From the NCBI GenBank assembly GCA_964630235.1, contig CAZVUO010000001.1:1054001-1118000 (forward strand): a DNA stretch of 64,000 nucleotides, given 5' to 3'. Shown piece after piece: positions 60,240 through 64,000 of this stretch. A program made the translations under genes and the position numbers. This stretch comes from JBFLYH01 sp964630235 (lineage in GTDB: Bacteria; Oederibacteriota; JAAXVQ01; JAUVAV01). The notes beneath the pieces are model-generated. The model was not told the origin of the DNA and did no database searches. It worked only from the letters and a program-made list of their open reading frames with translations. The first letter of the stretch is position 1, and the number at the start of each line of letters is the position of its first letter.

Positions 60240-61253
60240 ATGAGCAAGAACTATCGTGTGGGCGTGATGGGCGTCACCGGCGCCGTGGGCACCCTGATGC
60301 TGAACGTACTGGAAGAACGCAAGTTTCCGGTGGCCGAGCTCCGTCCCCTGGCCTCGTCGCGCTCAGTGGGGAAGACCGTGGCCTTCCGGGGCGAACAGCT
60401 CCCCGTGCAGGAGCTGACCGAACGGTCGTTCCAAGGGTTGGACCTGGTGCTGGCCTCGGCCGGCGCTTCGGTCTCCCGGCAGTTCGCCCGGCATGCCGTG
60501 GAAGCGGGCGCCGTGGTCGTGGACAACACCAGCGCGTTCCGGATGGAGCCCGATGTGCCCCTGGTGGTGCCCGAAGTGAACCCCGAGGACATTTTCCAGC
60601 ACCACGGCATCATCGCCAACCCCAACTGCTCCACCATTATCATGCTGGTGGCGGTCAATCCCCTGCACCGGGCCGCCCGGGTCAAGCGCATCGTGGCGAG
60701 CACCTACCAGGCCGTTTCGGGAACCGGGGCCAAGGCCATCGTTGAACTGGAACAACAGGTGCGCCAGTGGGCCAAAGGCGAGCCGATCACCCGCCAGGTG
60801 TACCCGTACCAGATCGCGTTCAACGTGCTGCCGCATATCGACGTCTTTTTGGACAACGGCTACACCAAGGAAGAAATGAAGATGGTGAACGAGACCCGCA
60901 AGATGCTGCACGACCCTTCCATCCAGGTGTCGGCCACGACCGTGCGGGTGCCGGTCTTTACCAGCCACTCGGAATCCATCCAGGTCGAGACCGAGAAGAA
61001 ACTCTCGGCCGAGGAGGCCCGCAAGGTCCTGAGCGAGGCGCCGGGCGTCAAGGTGGTGGATGACCCCGCCGCGCTGCGTTATCCCATGCCCCTGGAGACC
61101 TCGGGTCAGGACGACATCTGGGTCGGCCGGATCCGGGAGGACCTCTCCCATCCCAGCGGCCTGGCGCTGTGGGTGGTCGGCGACCAGTTGCGCAAAGGCG
61201 CGGCCACCAACGCGGTCCAGATCGCGGAGATCCTGGTCCGGGGAAGGGTGTAA
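60240..61253 (+). CDS. asd: aspartate-semialdehyde dehydrogenase
   Basis: The 337-residue enzyme makes aspartate semialdehyde for threonine, methionine and lysine/diaminopimelate. GVTGAVGTLML (11-21) is the NADP loop, NPNCSTIIM contains the catalytic Cys, and the later SGQDDIWVGRIREDL segment carries conserved residues. It links the branched-chain cluster to the aspartate family, whose threonine feeds isoleucine. Confidence 0.96.
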   Translation: MSKNYRVGVMGVTGAVGTLMLNVLEERKFPVAELRPLASSRSVGKTVAFRGEQLPVQELTERSFQGLDLVLASAGASVSRQFARHAVEAGAVVVDNTSAFRMEPDVPLVVPEVNPEDIFQHHGIIANPNCSTIIMLVAVNPLHRAARVKRIVASTYQAVSGTGAKAIVELEQQVRQWAKGEPITRQVYPYQIAFNVLPHIDVFLDNGYTKEEMKMVNETRKMLHDPSIQVSATTVRVPVFTSHSESIQVETEKKLSAEEARKVLSEAPGVKVVDDPAALRYPMPLETSGQDDIWVGRIREDLSHPSGLALWVVGDQLRKGAATNAVQIAEILVRGRV

Positions 61254-61277
61254 TTGGAGGTCGCCGAAGGCCTTGGC

Positions 61278-61305
61278 GTAGGGGCGTTCAATTGAACGCC
61301 CCTAC
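61278..61305. repeat. 28-bp perfect palindrome
   Basis: GTAGGGGCGTTCAA then TTGAACGCCCCTAC, a perfect inverted repeat between asd and truA, followed by ATTTATTTA. It may act as a weak terminator or RNA stem. Confidence 0.75.
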
Positions 61306-61323
61306 ATTTATTTAGAGGTGTAC

Positions 61324-62115
61324 ATGACGCACCGTCAGTTGAAGCCCTTGATTCCCGTGAAGCCCCGGCGCTTTGCCGTCACCCTGGAATATGACGGCGC
61401 GGCTTTTGCCGGGTTCCAGCTCCAGCCCAACGCCGACACGGTGCAGGCCGCCCTGGAGCGCAGCCTGAAGAGGCTGTTTGGGGAAACACGCCGCGTGGCC
61501 GCCGCCAGCCGCACGGATTCCGGCGTGCACAGCCGCGGTCAGGTCGCGGTCTTCGATCTCGCCCACCGGATCCCGCCGCAGCGCCTGCTCGCCGCTCTGA
61601 ACAGCGCCCTGCCGCCCACGGTCCGCGTGGTCGCCTGCCGCCAGGTGCCTGGCGCGTGGGACCCCAGGCAGCGCGCGGTCCGCAAGACCTACCGCTATCT
61701 GGTCTTCAACCGGCCGGTCTTCTCCCCGCTCTGGATCGGACGCGCCTGGCAGATCGGTCCGCGGCTTGACGTGGCGGCCATGCGCCGGGCCAGCCGCCAT
61801 TTGCTGGGGCGGCACGATTTTTCCTCCTTTCGTGCGGCCGGCTGCGAGGCCAAGCATCCGGTGCGCACGGTGCTGGCCATCGCCATCCGGCGCCAGGGCC
61901 CGCTGATCACCCTGGCGTTCACGGCCGACGCGTTCCTGTACCGCATGGTCCGCGCCCTGGCCGGCACCTTGGTGGCCGTGGGGCTGGGGCGCCTCGCGCC
62001 GTCCGATGTCCCGCGTATCTTGCGCGGCCGCGACCGCACGCTCGCCGGACCCACGGCCCCGGCCTGCGGGCTGTACCTGGAGAAGATCATTTTCGGCAGA
62101 AAGCGAGGCGCCTGA
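61324..62115 (+). CDS. truA: tRNA pseudouridine(38-40) synthase
   Basis: The 263-residue enzyme isomerises U38-U40 in tRNA anticodon arms. SRTDSGVHSRGQ (62-73) has catalytic Asp65; KTYRYLVFN and FLYRMVRALAGTLVAVG complete the family. The chosen ATG follows AGAGGTG; a GTG two codons earlier is the alternative. Confidence 0.95.
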   Translation: MTHRQLKPLIPVKPRRFAVTLEYDGAAFAGFQLQPNADTVQAALERSLKRLFGETRRVAAASRTDSGVHSRGQVAVFDLAHRIPPQRLLAALNSALPPTVRVVACRQVPGAWDPRQRAVRKTYRYLVFNRPVFSPLWIGRAWQIGPRLDVAAMRRASRHLLGRHDFSSFRAAGCEAKHPVRTVLAIAIRRQGPLITLAFTADAFLYRMVRALAGTLVAVGLGRLAPSDVPRILRGRDRTLAGPTAPACGLYLEKIIFGRKRGA

Positions 62116-62119
62116 GCCC

Positions 62120-63226
62120 ATGCGGATCCAACCCCTGTCCCAGTACGTTTCCGAACCGACGTTCCCTCCGGCCGAGGCGCGGAGCCTCGACCTCGCGGAA
62201 GCGCTGATCCGCGAGCACCGGGCCCTGGACCTGCGTCTGCAGTCCGTGCAGGATTCCGGTCTGCCCCTGGCCGTGTGGCTGGAAGCGCTGCTGCGGTATT
62301 CCCGGGCCGCCCGCTTCGTGAAGTACGATCCATGGGATGCGAGCATCGTGGTCAAGTCATTCCCCGGAAGCCCGGTGGTGGCGCTGTATAATCCGTTCCG
62401 CGATCCGGGCAACCGCCACGCCACAGGCCAGCGGCCGGCGCCGGCCGGGGGCGGCAAACCGGATTTCTTGGCGTGGGAGACCTTCCCGGAGAACGAGCAC
62501 TACCTGGTCTGGACCGCGGCCAGCGGCCGGCACTACGGGGTGCTGGTGCAGCCGGCGCCCATCGTGCCCGATCATTTCATCATCGCCTCCCTGGACTTCG
62601 ACCCCGAGACCCAGCGGCACTATCCCCAGGTCATGACCGCCAGCCATATGGCGGATATGCAGGAACTGTGCGGCGCGTTCTTTTCCCTGGGGTATGCCAT
62701 GGGGTACAACGACCGGGGCGCGGGTGCTTCAGTGGATCATTTCCATACCCAGGCGGTGCCGAAGCAGTTTATGCCTCTGGTGCGGCTCGAAGCGTCCTCG
62801 GGATTGCGGATCAGCGCGTCCTGGAGCGACCGCCGCGGCGTGCAGCTGGACATTCTGGCTCCCTCCTATCCCTGGCCCGGTGTGCTGTTGCGCGGACGCA
62901 GTCTGCCAGCGCTGCTGCGGCAGCAGCAGGTCTTGCTGCATGCGTGCCGGATCACGGGGCTGATCTACAACAGCCTGGGCTGGCAGAACGCCGCGGGCGA
63001 ATGGGTGGAGGCGTTCTTCCCGCGAGGGAGCGAAACCATTATCGGCCAGTTGGTGAAAGCGGGTTACGTGGAAACCAGCGGCATGCTGGTTATCCCGGAC
63101 CGCGCGCTGTTTGACGGTCTGCAAAACGCGGAGACCGTGTCCGAAAGCCTGCAAGGAGCAGGCGCGGAACCGGCGCGTCAGCGCGAATGGCTGGAGATGC
63201 TTAAACCCTGGTTTCTCAAAGCGTAG
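62120..63226 (+). CDS. HIT-superfamily nucleotidyl phosphorylase/transferase
   Basis: The 368-residue protein contains DHFHTQAVPKQ (about 203-213), the H-x-H-x-Q of galactose-1-phosphate uridylyltransferase/GDP-hexose phosphorylase enzymes. The N-terminal part (EHYLVWTAASGRHYGVLVQP and SLDFDPETQRHY) and the length resemble VTC2/GDPGP1-type proteins. The substrate is unknown; GDP-sugars are a possibility. It starts four bases after truA. Confidence 0.72.
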   Translation: MRIQPLSQYVSEPTFPPAEARSLDLAEALIREHRALDLRLQSVQDSGLPLAVWLEALLRYSRAARFVKYDPWDASIVVKSFPGSPVVALYNPFRDPGNRHATGQRPAPAGGGKPDFLAWETFPENEHYLVWTAASGRHYGVLVQPAPIVPDHFIIASLDFDPETQRHYPQVMTASHMADMQELCGAFFSLGYAMGYNDRGAGASVDHFHTQAVPKQFMPLVRLEASSGLRISASWSDRRGVQLDILAPSYPWPGVLLRGRSLPALLRQQQVLLHACRITGLIYNSLGWQNAAGEWVEAFFPRGSETIIGQLVKAGYVETSGMLVIPDRALFDGLQNAETVSESLQGAGAEPARQREWLEMLKPWFLKA

Positions 63227-63504
63227 AAGCAGTGGAGTGGCCCCGCGGACTGAAGTTTTGCTTTGGGGACCTGCCTCCCTCCCTCCGCAAAACAGTTCCA
63301 CGGATTTTCCCGAAGCTCCTGCGGTGGGATTGATTTTCGAACCGATTTTAGACTGGTCCTCTAAAAATAAAGACGCGACCGCGGATCTTGGCAGGTATTT
63401 TGGAAAAATTGATTATATCTTTTTTAAATCCGTAAAATAATCGTTTCAAAATAGCACAACATCATCTTTAACCTTATATTTATTCCAAAAAATCAGACCA
63501 ACAT
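63227..63504. other. gene-free AT-rich spacer
   Basis: No reading frame with protein-like composition, RNA gene or clear terminator. Base composition falls from GC-rich to AT-rich after about 63350. Confidence 0.6.
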
Positions 63505-63534
63505 TAGATTTTAAAGCGGAAATGTGGTATATTC
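63505..63534 (+). promoter_or_regulatory. candidate promoter for the window-end gene
   Basis: TTAGAT and an extended -10, TGGTATATT, are 18 bases apart. Confidence 0.45.
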
Positions 63535-63656
63535 TTAGATAATTGCCCTTTTATCATAACCTGAGGGGAATTATCATTATTTATATGAGCCCATTTTCCA
63601 GGGACGCACACCAGCGCCAAAGTGGTCTGCCGGTATCGGGACAACAGGGAACACCC

Positions 63657-64000
63657 ATGCCGCATTTGCAATGGTGGCTTCAGCCAGCCGCGCGAAAATA
63701 CGTGCGGCTCATCTCCCTGCTCATCACGCTGATCTTTCTCTTTCCCTTTCTCTCCTGGGCGTTTGAGAAACAGACTTACATCAACGGCCTGAGCAGCGTG
63801 CAATTCGATCAGGAACTGGTCGAGATCCCGAAAGCGTTCGGGCAGGTGGCCCAGGCGTATCAAGGCCAGGACCAGCTGGTGGTGCATATTCAGGACCTGC
63901 ACTGCAACGCGGAGGTCCAGCTGCATATCGCGGAGATCATCGGGCACCTGGCCCGGCGGCATGCACTGCGTTTGGTGGCGGTCGAGGGCGCGGGACAGAC
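63657..64000 (+). CDS. 5' part of a secreted or membrane-anchored protein (cut by the window end)
   Basis: The visible 114 codons begin with a basic segment, a hydrophobic helix (about 17-35) that may be a signal peptide or anchor, then a soluble region with VVHIQDLHCNAEVQLHIAEI (part) and LRLVAVEGAGQ. I associate the IQD-x-HCN and VEGA words with large proteins of unknown role in some candidate phyla; this may be TraB/ChaN-like, but that is a guess. AGGGA lies before the ATG; an in-frame ATG at 63585 is an alternative start. Confidence 0.6.
   Translation, partial: MPHLQWWLQPAARKYVRLISLLITLIFLFPFLSWAFEKQTYINGLSSVQFDQELVEIPKAFGQVAQAYQGQDQLVVHIQDLHCNAEVQLHIAEIIGHLARRHALRLVAVEGAGQ

Overview
The window is a GC-rich, gene-dense stretch of a chromosome from a Gram-negative-type bacterium. 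It has outer-membrane barrel proteins, a zinc-finger anti-sigma factor with a periplasmic tail, Tad/Flp pilus parts, undecaprenyl pyrophosphate recycling, four PilZ genes plus one PilZ fragment, and two HD-GYP proteins. There are no rRNA genes, no CRISPR array and no recognisable transposase. The mix of Tad pseudopilins, dispersed 'cccctcctta' intergenic repeats and a window-end gene with an 'HIQDLHCN'-type motif reminds me of uncultured candidate-phylum genomes such as Omnitrophota. That placement is inference from pattern memory, not a search.

Region 1 (1-5.8 kb): a dispersed repeat element, a PilZ gene, purD-purE, a HAD phosphatase fused to a Sua5/YrdC domain, and an ECF sigma/anti-sigma operon that ends in two small secreted repeat proteins, one acidic and one basic. 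Region 2 (5.9-8.5 kb): Tad/Flp pilus parts, namely a TadE-like gene and a membrane PAS sensor on the minus strand, then two Flp pilins and a CpaA prepilin peptidase on the plus strand. Region 3 (8.5-13.4 kb): TerC, a secreted DD-peptidase-like protein, an acidic-tailed zinc ribbon protein, a DUF2378-like protein and an oligoendopeptidase F. Region 4 (13.6-24.4 kb) is the accessory part. A 651-residue protein has a TadE-type N-terminus, a long low-complexity linker and an AT-rich C-terminal domain that looks like an ADP-ribosyltransferase/RES-type toxin. An AT-rich zinc-ribbon gene follows 8 bases later as a possible immunity gene. Next come an outer-membrane barrel, a TadG-like protein, secreted surface proteins, two GT39-type membrane glycosyltransferases and a decayed PilZ copy, all spaced by dispersed repeats.

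Region 5 (24.4-37.8 kb): hydrolase, AlkD, phosphoglycerate-mutase-like enzyme, divergent HD-GYP proteins, UppP, membrane proteins, glycogen debranching enzyme, PilZ, an L7/L12-CTD-like membrane protein, a TM0106-type nuclease and a bactofilin-like membrane protein. Region 6 (37.9-49.2 kb): a 35-bp tandem repeat upstream of der, then der-plsY-gpsA-HU-merR, two tRNA-Pro genes, a YjbH-like protein, acylphosphatase, a primary-type sigma factor with five AT-hook repeats, apt, tRNA-Arg, a PHP phosphoesterase, a membrane TPR protein, tRNA-Ala, an amidohydrolase and a cyclic-nucleotide-binding protein.

Region 7 (49.3-63.2 kb) is one long co-directional cluster for branched-chain amino acids: ilvD-ilvB-ilvN-ilvC-(degenerate pssA-like)-leuA-leuC-leuD-leuB-asd-truA and a HIT-fold phosphorylase. 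It makes valine/isoleucine precursors, then leucine precursors, and links to aspartate-family synthesis through Asd. Its spacers carry an 89-bp tandem duplication, a nested hairpin and a GTC/GAC-rich repeat family. The last gene runs off the window end.
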